Origin: Pigmentibacter sp. JX0631
GTDB taxonomy: Bacteria; Bdellovibrionota_B; Oligoflexia; Silvanigrellales; Silvanigrellaceae
Reading direction: 5' to 3'
DNA: 64,000 nt
NCBI RefSeq assembly: GCF_029873255.1
Contig: NZ_CP123622.1
Coordinates: 2,889,001 to 2,953,000 of the forward strand
A program made the translations under genes and the position numbers. Below the pieces are notes generated by a model that was not told the origin of the DNA, did no database searches, and was given only the letters and a program-made list of their open reading frames with translations. This document shows, one piece after another, positions 34,638 to 43,403 of the stretch. How positions within the stretch are numbered: position 1 is the first letter of the stretch; each line of letters begins with the position of its first letter.

Positions 34638-35929
34638 TGAAATTCCCTTCATTTATTCCAATAATAGAATCAAAAAGAAAAAAAAGAGAGTTAGCAGGTT
34701 TACTAATTGAAATGTTAGTATGGGCATATATTTTAATATTTTTCTTCAAAATTTTAATATTTTCTATTCTTTTACCACTAATTGAAAACTTAGCTTATTC
34801 GGAAAACCCAAATCAATTTGCCTTAAATATTATTCAAAAATTAAATTTTGATAGTAGATATTTTGAATTTCCATGGAGTTGGTTTTTGGGTTTATCTTTT
34901 ATTGGATTTGGTATTGGCGCTTTAGTATCTTTAAAATGCAAAGGATTTGGTTCTTGGGTTGCAAGTCTATCTAAATTACAAGTAACCGATCCTAATGATT
35001 ATTTAAAAATACAGAAGCATTGGAAATTTGCAAAAATTGAAGCATATTTTTTAGTATTAATTACTTTAATTACGGGGATAGTAATAGTAAATGTTAGTGT
35101 ATCTAAAATAATTCAAATTGATGGTTTATTAGGCGCAGGTAGATTAACGTTACAGTTAACTTGTGGAATACCTGGAGTTGGTGAACATATATTATTTGGT
35201 TCTTTCTACGATCTATTGCAATCTTTTTTTAATTTATTGTTACGTTTGCATAATTCTGTTTTTACCAATCAAGCAGAATATTTTAATATACCTTGTATAC
35301 CGAACGATTTAACTTATTTTGGCAAAGCTTTAAGTAAACTAGCAGAATCAATTTATTTAGCATTTTTAGCTACGTTTTTTAGTATTCCAATTGCGTTTGT
35401 TTTATCTTTTTTTGCTTCTAGAAATTTAACACGCCATAGCTATGCTATGCGCTCTCTTTATTTCTTAATTCGTTCTTACATGAATATTACAAGGTCTATA
35501 GAGCCATTGATTTGGGCAATCTTATTTTCAGTATGGATTGGGATTGGTCCTTTTGCTGGCGCATTGGCTTTGATGGTTCATAGTGTTTCCAGTCTAGTGA
35601 AACAATATTCAGAAGCTATCGAAACAGTTGATGAAGGGCCTATTGAAGCCTTGCAAGTAACAGGCGCAAGTCGTATTGCTGTTGTCTGGTTTTCAGTTGT
35701 TCCACAAGTTATTCTTCCTTTTCTTGCCTTTACGATTTACAGGTGGGATATCAATGTAAGAATGGCAACTGTAATAGGACTTGTAGGTGGCGGTGGAATA
35801 GGTAGTATTTTAATTCAGGAGCAAATGTTGGCGCGTTGGACACAGGTGGGAAGTCTTGCTTTTCTTATCTTTTTGGTTGTCTGGTGCATGGATTTCTTAT
35901 CAGCAAGAATTCGCGAGGCTATACAATAA
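34637..35929 (+). CDS. phnE: Phosphonate-type ABC transporter permease PhnE, enlarged
   Basis: The C-terminal 200 residues match PhnE: SIYLAFLATFFSIPIAFVLSFFASRNL, then RSIEPLIWAILFSVWIGIGPFAG, the EAA-type loop EALQVTGASRIAVVWFSVVPQ, and VGGGGIGSILIQEQM. The protein is 430 residues, much longer than the usual 260-280, because the N-terminal half carries extra membrane segments (about 20-45, 77-95, 125-150) and a soluble loop with several cysteines. It overlaps phnC by one base (TAATG) and ends directly before lipB. The extra region might replace or contact a binding protein; this is inference. Confidence 0.82.
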   Translation: MKFPSFIPIIESKRKKRELAGLLIEMLVWAYILIFFFKILIFSILLPLIENLAYSENPNQFALNIIQKLNFDSRYFEFPWSWFLGLSFIGFGIGALVSLKCKGFGSWVASLSKLQVTDPNDYLKIQKHWKFAKIEAYFLVLITLITGIVIVNVSVSKIIQIDGLLGAGRLTLQLTCGIPGVGEHILFGSFYDLLQSFFNLLLRLHNSVFTNQAEYFNIPCIPNDLTYFGKALSKLAESIYLAFLATFFSIPIAFVLSFFASRNLTRHSYAMRSLYFLIRSYMNITRSIEPLIWAILFSVWIGIGPFAGALALMVHSVSSLVKQYSEAIETVDEGPIEALQVTGASRIAVVWFSVVPQVILPFLAFTIYRWDINVRMATVIGLVGGGGIGSILIQEQMLARWTQVGSLAFLIFLVVWCMDFLSARIREAIQ

Positions 35930-36592
35930 GTGCAAATAAAATATTTAGGACTTTTACCATATTCAGATACGTTAGGAATAATGGAGTCTATCCATACAGA
36001 TATTGTTAATAACCCTTCACAAGAAGGAATTATTTTAGTTGTGCAGCATCCGCCTACTGTTACTATGGGGAAGCGTGAGTTATATACAGATATGCTTATT
36101 CCACCTGAACAATTAAAGTATAAAGGGGTGGCCTTTCATAAAATAGATCGTGGGGGCAGTGTTACTGTTCATGAGCCAGGACAAATTGTTATTTATCCCA
36201 TTTTTCAAATTCAAGAATATCAACAAACAGTTCGTTCGTACGTACATTTATTAGAAGAAGCAATGATAGAAACAGCTGCATTATATGGAGTCAATGTTCA
36301 AAGAGATGAAATAAACCCAGGGGTATGGGTAGGGCAGAACAAAATTGGAGCTATTGGAATTCGAATTAAAGATAAAGTAACAAAACATGGAATTGCATTC
36401 AATGTTTTGAATTCCTTAGAAACATTTTCTAACATCATACCTTGTGGATTACATGGTAGAGGTGTGATTAATTTGCTCCAAGCTATAAAAGACATTCCTA
36501 TAGAAAAAAGAAAAATCCCCCTTCTTGATTATCATGATGTAGAAAGATATTTAGCACAAACAATAAATAATAAATTATCTTTGATAAATTAA
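35930..36592 (+). CDS. lipB: Octanoyl-[acyl-carrier-protein]:protein octanoyltransferase LipB
   Basis: LipB moves octanoate from acyl carrier protein to lipoyl domains in the first step of lipoate synthesis. It shows QHPPTVTMGKRE (39-50), DRGGSVTVHEPGQIVIYP (73-90), the active-site Lys in GQNKIGAIG (K138) and the catalytic Cys in IIPCGLHGRGV (C172). The usual RGGxxTxHGPGQ has Glu for the Gly after His (H81, E82), a change close to the active site. The start is GTG, immediately after the phnE stop. lipA is not in the window. Confidence 0.9.
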   Translation: MQIKYLGLLPYSDTLGIMESIHTDIVNNPSQEGIILVVQHPPTVTMGKRELYTDMLIPPEQLKYKGVAFHKIDRGGSVTVHEPGQIVIYPIFQIQEYQQTVRSYVHLLEEAMIETAALYGVNVQRDEINPGVWVGQNKIGAIGIRIKDKVTKHGIAFNVLNSLETFSNIIPCGLHGRGVINLLQAIKDIPIEKRKIPLLDYHDVERYLAQTINNKLSLIN

Positions 36593-36635
36593 TTCTTGCA
36601 AAGTAATGAAGTTTTTAGTCTAAATAAATATCGCA

Positions 36636-37664
36636 TTAATCTTTCAATGCCGCGAGAATTTTCTCTTTTCTTTCGGCTAAGCTCGGATGGGTTGAAAAAA
36701 CTTCTAAAAAGTAAAATATTATTTTTTCACTCTGAGTTTGAGTTGTATTCTTTTCAATATTCTTTAATGCATATATAAGTAATTCTGGAGATAATTGAGC
36801 AGACTGTAAATTTTTTGCAGCAAAGATATCTGCTTCATGTTCAAAGTTTTTTGAATATTTATTTTCTAAAATAGCTCCATAAAATGAAGTCAATGTTGAT
36901 GAAAAATCGCCAAGGATTGCGGATATAAAAAAGCCAATAAAAGTAGATCTTATTGCTTGTGTAATAGAATGTTTATACTTAAGGTGACCAATTTCATGAA
37001 GCAAAACAGCAGTAATTTCATCATTGTCGCAAATATTTATCAATTCATCAGTTATTACAATATTTTCTGAAGTCAGTGCAAAGGCATTGGGGCCAAGGCT
37101 TTTGCTTGAAAAAAAATGGAGTTTAAAATTAGGTAAGTTATTATTTTCTTTAATAATGTTAACTCGTGCCAAAATAGATGCTTTTTTTTCTGGTGAAACT
37201 TTTGTTTCTTCCAAAAAATTTGTACTTTGGAAATACTCCAAAACATTATTATCAATTTTCTGCAAATATTTATAAGGGATATTATGAGCTAATATATGAG
37301 AAAATCCAGGTATTAAAATTTTATATGAAATTCCTAAAAAACTTATTAAAGCAACAGTTAAAAGAAATATTTTGGTTACGCTTTTTTCTAAATTTAAGGA
37401 ATTAGCATGTTTTTTTATAGAATTATTTTTAATCCATTGCTCTATTTCTTTAGAATTTTTAAAATGGCATTGACTTCCATTCTTAAAGAAAAAATATCTT
37501 TCTCCATCCGATATTTGTGTTGTGAATTTAATATTGAATGTAGAATATGCAATGTTTAAATCATTGTTTTGAATAATAAATTCATTATTTTCAATTTTAA
37601 TTCTAACATTATGAGTTATTGATGACAGTCCATCATAATAATTGCCATCAAATTCTCTATCCAT
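36636..37664 (-). CDS. M48-family membrane metalloprotease
   Basis: A 342-residue protein with a small strand-rich N-terminal cytoplasmic domain (about 1-80), one membrane helix (about 97-117) and a C-terminal M48 zinc peptidase. The zinc motif is HEIGHLKYKH (H223, E224, H227), the third ligand is in FEHEADIFA, and STHPSLAERKEKI is the family's C-terminal signature. It probably takes part in envelope protein quality control. It starts four bases after the DUF898 membrane protein gene, and this pair often occurs together. It is convergent with lipB. Confidence 0.85.
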   Translation of the reverse strand: MDREFDGNYYDGLSSITHNVRIKIENNEFIIQNNDLNIAYSTFNIKFTTQISDGERYFFFKNGSQCHFKNSKEIEQWIKNNSIKKHANSLNLEKSVTKIFLLTVALISFLGISYKILIPGFSHILAHNIPYKYLQKIDNNVLEYFQSTNFLEETKVSPEKKASILARVNIIKENNNLPNFKLHFFSSKSLGPNAFALTSENIVITDELINICDNDEITAVLLHEIGHLKYKHSITQAIRSTFIGFFISAILGDFSSTLTSFYGAILENKYSKNFEHEADIFAAKNLQSAQLSPELLIYALKNIEKNTTQTQSEKIIFYFLEVFSTHPSLAERKEKILAALKD

Positions 37665-37668
37665 AAAT

Positions 37669-38691
37669 TTATACTCCTATATCAATACCAAATAAACTAT
37701 TTGTTATTTCAGAAGATTGAGAAAGAATTTCATTACTATTTCCAGTATTTTCATTTTTAAAGATCATTTCTTCATTTATTTCTAAGTATAGTTTTTCAAG
37801 AAGTAATTTCTTTAATTTAATTTCAGCAAATGGCATATATAGACCGAAAGTTATGACTATCAATATAGTATTTGTTATGTTTGTAAAAAAATATTTTTTG
37901 AAACTAATATTAGTTTCAAAATTGTTACTACAAATAGAAAGATTATTAATAACTAATTTATAAAATGCTAAAATTGTATAAATAAGATTCACAAATACCG
38001 TAATTACTGTGGCGATATTAAATACTATACCTGTTGTTTTTTCTGTACCAAATAGTATATTATAAATTACAAATGGAGAAAAAACTAAAATAGAAATGCC
38101 AATTAATTTAAAATAAATAAAATAAAATTCTTTTGTTTTAGTATGTATTTTGAAAAATACATCTCCAATCTTAATATTGCTGTATATAATGTCATTATAT
38201 TTTTTAAGCGTATAAGGGAAAATAATAAATAAAGTAATTAAGTTAAGAAAAATATGGGAAAAAAAGAAAATATAAAACTTTTTTAAATTACTCTGATAAT
38301 TAAAATGTATTCCTTTGTAGCTTATATTTGTCAAATGGTATTGCATAGATTTTGTAATAAAGAATGGAAAAAGAAGAAATGCAGAAAGAAATACTAGAGC
38401 AGCTATATTTGAAGAAAAATATGATACTAAAAGATATAACCCAAAAAAAATTAAGACGAAAATATTTCCTTTTAAAATAGCGATAGGATTTGCATGATAA
38501 TTGAAATGATTTCCTTGGAACCAACTATTTTGCATAAAGTACTGTGTTTTTCTTACTTTTGCCCAGGCATAATAAATACCGCATGTAAGAATAATTAAAA
38601 CTGTATTTGTAATCCATATCTTAAAATAATCTATCCCTTTACCCGTAAAATTAAACTGCTCAATTTTTTTTTCTTCCATAACCATATCCAT
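37669..38691 (-). CDS. DUF898 (YjgN-like) polytopic membrane protein
   Basis: A 340-residue integral membrane protein with about six helices and a repeated motif. FNFTGKGIDYFKIWITNTV and TCGIYYAWAKVRKTQYF (13-55) are the DUF898/YjgN signature, and a second half-repeat near residue 265 (TNITNTILIVITFGLYMPFAEIK) mirrors it. The function of the family is unknown. It is the first gene of a two-gene operon with an M48 protease, four bases apart, so it may be a substrate, adaptor or partner of that protease. An internal ATG at 38682 is an alternative start. Confidence 0.8.
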   Translation of the reverse strand: MDMVMEEKKIEQFNFTGKGIDYFKIWITNTVLIILTCGIYYAWAKVRKTQYFMQNSWFQGNHFNYHANPIAILKGNIFVLIFFGLYLLVSYFSSNIAALVFLSAFLLFPFFITKSMQYHLTNISYKGIHFNYQSNLKKFYIFFFSHIFLNLITLFIIFPYTLKKYNDIIYSNIKIGDVFFKIHTKTKEFYFIYFKLIGISILVFSPFVIYNILFGTEKTTGIVFNIATVITVFVNLIYTILAFYKLVINNLSICSNNFETNISFKKYFFTNITNTILIVITFGLYMPFAEIKLKKLLLEKLYLEINEEMIFKNENTGNSNEILSQSSEITNSLFGIDIGV

Positions 38692-38800
38692 ATAAAATAA
38701 ATTAGCACCGAAATAAAACCAAAAAACTAGATATTTGTTGTTAATTAAATTGTCAATATATTTGATTTTTTTATATAAATAAGAACACTAATATCTATAA

Positions 38801-39715
38801 TTAATGTTTTTCTTCTTGGTCGCAACTAACGCTTTCAAATTGTATAGTAACATGAGTAATTTTATGTTTTTCGGCTAATAATTTTTTTATTTGAAAAAGA
38901 AGTTCTTCCGAATTGCTATTTTCACGGTTTACAATATGACAAGTGAAATTTATTTTTCCAGAAGTGATTGCCCAAACATGTAAATCATGTACATCAGTAA
39001 TCCCATGAATTTCTTTAATTTCTTTTTTAATGCCTTCGATATCAGTTCCTTTTGGAACTCCTTCTAACAAGATATTGAAACTATCAGTGAGGAGACTCCA
39101 AGCTCTTGGAAAAATCCAAAGAGCGATTAAAATTGCTATTAATGAATCTACCCATTTTATGTTAGTAAAATGAATAATGATGGCTGCAAGAATGACTCCT
39201 ACTGAACTAATCATGTCACTAAAAACTTCTAAATAGGCTCCTTTTAAATTCAAACTATGTTCTTTCCCGGCACTTAAAATTTTCATGCAAATAATATTAA
39301 CAACAAGTCCTGCGATAGCAACCCAAAACATAATTCCAGTTTTAATTTCAAAAGCATCGTGATTAAAAAACCGATTAAATGATTCATATAAAATATATAT
39401 GCCAACAAAAATAAGTAAAAAAGAATTAAATGATGAGGCTAGTATTTCGAACCGATAATAACCAAAAGTTCTTTTTAAATCCGCAGGTTTTTTCGCAATT
39501 TTTATAGAAATATAAGCTATTGCAATTCCTATTACATCGGTAAGCATATGAGCTGCATCGGATATTAAAGCTAAACTACCAGAAATTAAACCAGCAAACA
39601 GTTCAATACAAAAAAACAAACCAGTAAGAACTAAAGCAAAGAAAAGTGGTTTTTCCTTTGATACATGTGAATGATGAGGTCCTTCGTGAAAAGTCGTGTT
39701 CTTTTTCGGAAACAT
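38801..39715 (-). CDS. Cation diffusion facilitator (CzcD/ZitB-like zinc exporter)
   Basis: A 304-residue CDF transporter with six membrane helices. Metal ligands are visible as SDAAHMLTD in helix 2 and YLEVFSDMISSVG in helix 5; the Glu in the latter is the CzcD pattern where other CDFs have His. A His-rich N terminus (HEGPHHSHVSK) and a C-terminal cytoplasmic domain (VHDLHVWAITSGKINFTCHI) complete the family layout. It exports zinc or related divalent ions in exchange for protons. It stands alone, downstream of a dicarboxylate symporter gene on the same strand. Confidence 0.88.
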   Translation of the reverse strand: MFPKKNTTFHEGPHHSHVSKEKPLFFALVLTGLFFCIELFAGLISGSLALISDAAHMLTDVIGIAIAYISIKIAKKPADLKRTFGYYRFEILASSFNSFLLIFVGIYILYESFNRFFNHDAFEIKTGIMFWVAIAGLVVNIICMKILSAGKEHSLNLKGAYLEVFSDMISSVGVILAAIIIHFTNIKWVDSLIAILIALWIFPRAWSLLTDSFNILLEGVPKGTDIEGIKKEIKEIHGITDVHDLHVWAITSGKINFTCHIVNRENSNSEELLFQIKKLLAEKHKITHVTIQFESVSCDQEEKH

Positions 39716-39724
39716 AAAACTCCC

Positions 39725-39779
39725 ATTTTAAATTGTATTTATAATGTAAAATTTTATGAACTAAAATTCAATTTAAAAT
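39725..39779. repeat. Inverted repeat upstream of the CDF gene
   Basis: ATTTTAAATTG (39725-39735) and CAATTTAAAAT (39769-39779) are an exact 11-bp inverted repeat separated by 33 bases. It lies between the symporter stop and the CDF start on the minus strand, so it may be a weak terminator or regulatory dyad. Chance is possible in such AT-rich DNA. Confidence 0.25.
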
Positions 39780-39808
39780 TAGGAAATTATGGAGAGATTC
39801 TTTAATAA

Positions 39809-41032
39809 TTAATTTGCTATTTTCATTTGTTCAGAAGCTACAGAAGGATCATTTTTGTTTTTATTACTTTTTTTCTTAAAAAAGTTTGAGGTAATAATAG
39901 CAAATGCTCCGTTACCTAAAACATTTCCCGAAGTATTGACTGGATCAAGAAGAATATAAATTGCTGTGATTAATCCACTCATTTCACTTGAGAAACCTAA
40001 ATATTTTTCTAGAATAGGAATCATAACAATAATTCCACCCCCAGGAATACCAGCAACACCAAATTTATTAAAAACAAATAAGATAGAAAAAATAAAAAAT
40101 GTGGACAAACTAGGAAAAGGAAGGCCAAATGTTGCCATAATTGCAATAGCAATCATAGGCACTGCGATGCTGTCTCCCACTAGATGAACATTGACTGTAG
40201 CTGGAACGATAGTGCGTGAAATATCTACTTGGCCAGTATTTTTTTCTGCTGCTTGTAAACTTAACGGCAGTGCAGCCATACTAGACATAGTACTAAAGCC
40301 CATCATTCCTGCAGGCAATGCGTTGCGCATAAAAAATAGAAATTTTTGTGGATTAAATCCGGCTGCTGCAAAATAAAGAAAAGAAATATAAAGAACTTCT
40401 GCCAATAATATAGCAATTACTAATGGAAAATAAGATTTTATGATAACGCCTAAAATTCCGTCGCTTTCAAGTTTAATGACAAAGCCTAAAGCAAATAAAG
40501 GGAGGACTGGCACAAAAAGTTTATTTAGAAAAATTGTAACTGATGATCTTAATTTATTAGCGATTCTTTCAGCTTTTGCACTCTTTATTATTGAGAAAAT
40601 CACACCTGCAATAAAGCCTGCAAATAAAGAAGTATTATTAGAAATTAAGCTGGGAAGATTTAATTCCCAGAGTGGAACTAAATTACTACTTATATTTTGA
40701 GTTTCTTTTAAATCATGGAAATGAGTTAGAGCGTATTTTGAAACCCCATATCCGATAAAAGTTGCGATAAAACCAGAAAGGCAAATAAAAATTAGTAAAA
40801 TAGAGATAAATTTAAGAACATTCGTTTTAAAAGATAAAAGGCATGAAAAAATGCAACTAAATATTATGAAAGGAAGAATAAATACAAGAATACTTTTTAA
40901 CGTTAAACTTATAGAATATAATGTTTGCTGAACGACTTCTGGAAGGGAATTCCCAAAAAAGAAGCCGAATAATAGAGTTATAATGAGTTTAAAAATAATA
41001 CTGTTTAGTAATTTTTTGATAAGCTTAAGCAT
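39809..41032 (-). CDS. Dicarboxylate/amino acid:cation symporter (DAACS family)
   Basis: A 407-residue polytopic transporter with eight or more hydrophobic segments. It shows the HP1-like Ser-rich region GFSTMSSMAALPLSLQAAEKN, TIVPATVNVHLVGDS where the family has the substrate/Na-binding NMDG helix, GVAGIPGGGIIVMIPIL (HP2) and ILLDPVNTSGNVLGNG. The NMDG motif is replaced by NVHLVGD, so the usual glutamate/aspartate specificity cannot be assumed. It imports an organic acid or amino acid with cations. It is transcribed alone, divergent from xth. Confidence 0.82.
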   Translation of the reverse strand: MLKLIKKLLNSIIFKLIITLLFGFFFGNSLPEVVQQTLYSISLTLKSILVFILPFIIFSCIFSCLLSFKTNVLKFISILLIFICLSGFIATFIGYGVSKYALTHFHDLKETQNISSNLVPLWELNLPSLISNNTSLFAGFIAGVIFSIIKSAKAERIANKLRSSVTIFLNKLFVPVLPLFALGFVIKLESDGILGVIIKSYFPLVIAILLAEVLYISFLYFAAAGFNPQKFLFFMRNALPAGMMGFSTMSSMAALPLSLQAAEKNTGQVDISRTIVPATVNVHLVGDSIAVPMIAIAIMATFGLPFPSLSTFFIFSILFVFNKFGVAGIPGGGIIVMIPILEKYLGFSSEMSGLITAIYILLDPVNTSGNVLGNGAFAIITSNFFKKKSNKNKNDPSVASEQMKIAN

Positions 41033-41146
41033 ATTATAACCTTAAGTAAAACGTGGAAAATATTGTGAGAATACCGGGTATCCTTCTGTCCTTAAATATG
41101 GCCAGTCATCCTGTTTAACGAAATGAAAAATTGGAGTCAACAAATC

Positions 41147-41932
41147 ATGCAATTGAAAGTGTACTCATGGAATTTAAATGGAATTCGTGCGGCAAAAAAA
41201 CAAGGGTTTTTATCTTGGTTGCAAAATTCTGCAGCGGATTTTGTGTTTCTCCAAGAAGTTAGAGCTACGGCAGATCAACTAGAATCAGAGCTAATTTCTC
41301 CAAATCATTATAAAAGTTATTGGCATCCGGCAGAAAAAAAAGGATACAGCGGTGTAGGATTATATTCTAGAATTCCTTTGCGAGAAAATGATGTCATGTT
41401 GGGTATTGGGAATCCTGAATTTGATAGAGAAGGGCGTTTTATAGGTGTTTTTTACAATAATATTTTTTTTGCGCATGCTTATTTTCCAAATAGCCAGCCT
41501 GAAGGAAAAAGACTGGATTATAAACTCGAATTTTGTCGTTGTGTTGAAGAAAAACTGCAAGAAATTAGAAAAAAAGGGTTTTCAATAGTTTTAGGAGGAG
41601 ACATCAATATAGCACATACAGAAATAGATTTAGCGAACCCAAAACAAAATACAAAAAATCCTGGTTTTTTACCTGCAGAAAGAAATTGGATATCACATTT
41701 TTTGGAGCTAGGTTATCTAGATGCTTTTCGTATTTTTGAAAAAAAAGGTGGATATTACACTTGGTGGAGTCAACGCCCTGGGGTGCGGGAAAAAAACATT
41801 GGTTGGAGGATTGACGCTCATTTCATTAGCGAATGCTTAAAAGATAAAGTAAACAATGCATTAATTCACGACAAAATATACGGCTCCGACCATTGTCCTA
41901 TTTCTATAGAGATATGCACAGATTCTCCTTAA
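41147..41932 (+). CDS. xth: Exodeoxyribonuclease III (AP endonuclease)
   Basis: An ExoIII-type enzyme of the EEP family that nicks DNA at abasic sites and removes 3' blocks. It shows the N-terminal VYSWNLNGIRAA, the metal Glu in FLQEVRA, GGDINIAHTEIDLANPK, YTWWSQRPG, WRIDAHFI and the final YGSDHCPI with the catalytic Asp-His pair. The frame is open from an ATG at 41123, but that start has no ribosome site; the ATG at 41147 follows GGAG at an 11-base spacing and begins right at the family N terminus. The length is then 261, normal for the family. Confidence 0.93.
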   Translation: MQLKVYSWNLNGIRAAKKQGFLSWLQNSAADFVFLQEVRATADQLESELISPNHYKSYWHPAEKKGYSGVGLYSRIPLRENDVMLGIGNPEFDREGRFIGVFYNNIFFAHAYFPNSQPEGKRLDYKLEFCRCVEEKLQEIRKKGFSIVLGGDINIAHTEIDLANPKQNTKNPGFLPAERNWISHFLELGYLDAFRIFEKKGGYYTWWSQRPGVREKNIGWRIDAHFISECLKDKVNNALIHDKIYGSDHCPISIEICTDSP

Positions 41933-42014
41933 AAAACTAGCCTCATCTCCAACCTATTAATATGATTAAATTTGTGTTATAGCTAAATGCTTTTCAATTT
42001 AGGTGGAGGGTTGT

Positions 42015-43403
42015 ATGCGTAAAATTCTAAGTTTTATTTTTTATGGAATTATTTTATTCAGCTGTTCCTTAGCTGTAGCGAAAGATTTTTTGTCCATTAG
42101 TGATATTCACTTCAATCCTTTAGAAATATGCGAGGATCCTGCAAACTCAAATTGTGTACTTTTAATAGAAGAATTGCATGTGACAGAAGCAAATTCTTGG
42201 GCAATGGTATTCAAAAAATATAATCAGACCAATAAAATTACCATCTATGGAAAAAATACAAACTATATATTATTTAATAGCTTTCTAGAAGAAATTAAAA
42301 ATCAAACAACTAAAAAGAAATTTGAATTTGTAATAGTTCTGGGCGATTTTTTAGCGCATTTTTTTATCCAAAATTATAACAAGTATACAAAAGATATGCC
42401 AAAAAATAAATATGATAGTATAGACATATTTGTTCAAAAAACTATGCAGTATATTGCATATGAATTAAGAAAATCAATTGGAAATAATATTGAAATATTT
42501 CCAGTTTTAGGGAATAATGATTCTTCTGTAGATAATTATAATGTAGATAATCCGAAAAAAAGTAACTTCTATAAAAATTTGCAATCAAATTGGGGTAATT
42601 TGAATAAAAGTATATTAAATTCCTCCTCTTTTCTTGAAGGAGGCTACTATATAGCTGATACTGGCTTAACTAACTTAAAAATTATTGCCTTAAATACAAA
42701 TATTTTTTCAATAAATGCGAAAAGTCAAGATAATATAAATTTAAAGAATATGGCTAATAATCAATTAAAATGGTTAGAAAATATTTTCAAAAAAAATACA
42801 AAAGATAATTTTTTAATTATCTCGCATATTCCTAGTGGAGTAGATGCTTATACTACCGCTATACGGATTGAAAAAAGTAAAGATAAAGTTTCTTTTTGGA
42901 GTTCTAAAAATTATAATATAGAAAATAATTACTTGAAAATTATTAGCAATTATTCAAACAATATAAATGGTATTTTTGTCGGACATACTCATCATGATGG
43001 ATTTCAAATTTTAAATCAAGAATTAGGCTTATATACTGTGTCTGTTCCATCAGTAAGTCCAGTGCATTTTAATAATCCAGCGTTTAAAATATTTTCTTTG
43101 AATGAGACATTTAATTTAGAAAATTCAGTGACAAATTATTTTGACTTAAAAGAAAAAAAATGGATTCAAGGAACTAGTTTTAACGAACTTTTCGAATCAA
43201 AAAATATTTTTATTGGTATCCAGAGTTTAGTTGGAAAGTGGCTTAATCAATTATCTGAACCTGACGAAAAATTTATGAAGTATTTTTTTGTAAATTCTCC
43301 TTTTGCAAATCAAATTAGAAGTAAATGGAAATATTATGCTTGTGCAATGAGTGATAATTTAGAAAGTAGTGACTACTTAAATTGTATAAATCAAGAAAAC
43401 TAA
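42015..43403 (+). CDS. Secreted calcineurin-like phosphoesterase (acid-sphingomyelinase-like)
   Basis: A signal peptide (MRKILSFIFYGIILFSCSLAVA) precedes a metallophosphoesterase: LSISDIHFNP (DxH), VIVLGDFLAHF (GDxxxH-like), FPVLGNNDSSVDNY (GNND), IISHIPSGVDAY (H) and FVGHTHHDGF (GHTH). The set matches dinuclear metal enzymes, and the order and spacing resemble acid sphingomyelinase-like phosphodiesterases. It would hydrolyse phosphodiesters in the periplasm or outside the cell. The ATG at 42015 has GGAGG five bases upstream; a GTG at 42003 is open but less likely. The stop codon abuts that of the convergent ABC1 gene with no gap. Confidence 0.82.
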   Translation: MRKILSFIFYGIILFSCSLAVAKDFLSISDIHFNPLEICEDPANSNCVLLIEELHVTEANSWAMVFKKYNQTNKITIYGKNTNYILFNSFLEEIKNQTTKKKFEFVIVLGDFLAHFFIQNYNKYTKDMPKNKYDSIDIFVQKTMQYIAYELRKSIGNNIEIFPVLGNNDSSVDNYNVDNPKKSNFYKNLQSNWGNLNKSILNSSSFLEGGYYIADTGLTNLKIIALNTNIFSINAKSQDNINLKNMANNQLKWLENIFKKNTKDNFLIISHIPSGVDAYTTAIRIEKSKDKVSFWSSKNYNIENNYLKIISNYSNNINGIFVGHTHHDGFQILNQELGLYTVSVPSVSPVHFNNPAFKIFSLNETFNLENSVTNYFDLKEKKWIQGTSFNELFESKNIFIGIQSLVGKWLNQLSEPDEKFMKYFFVNSPFANQIRSKWKYYACAMSDNLESSDYLNCINQEN

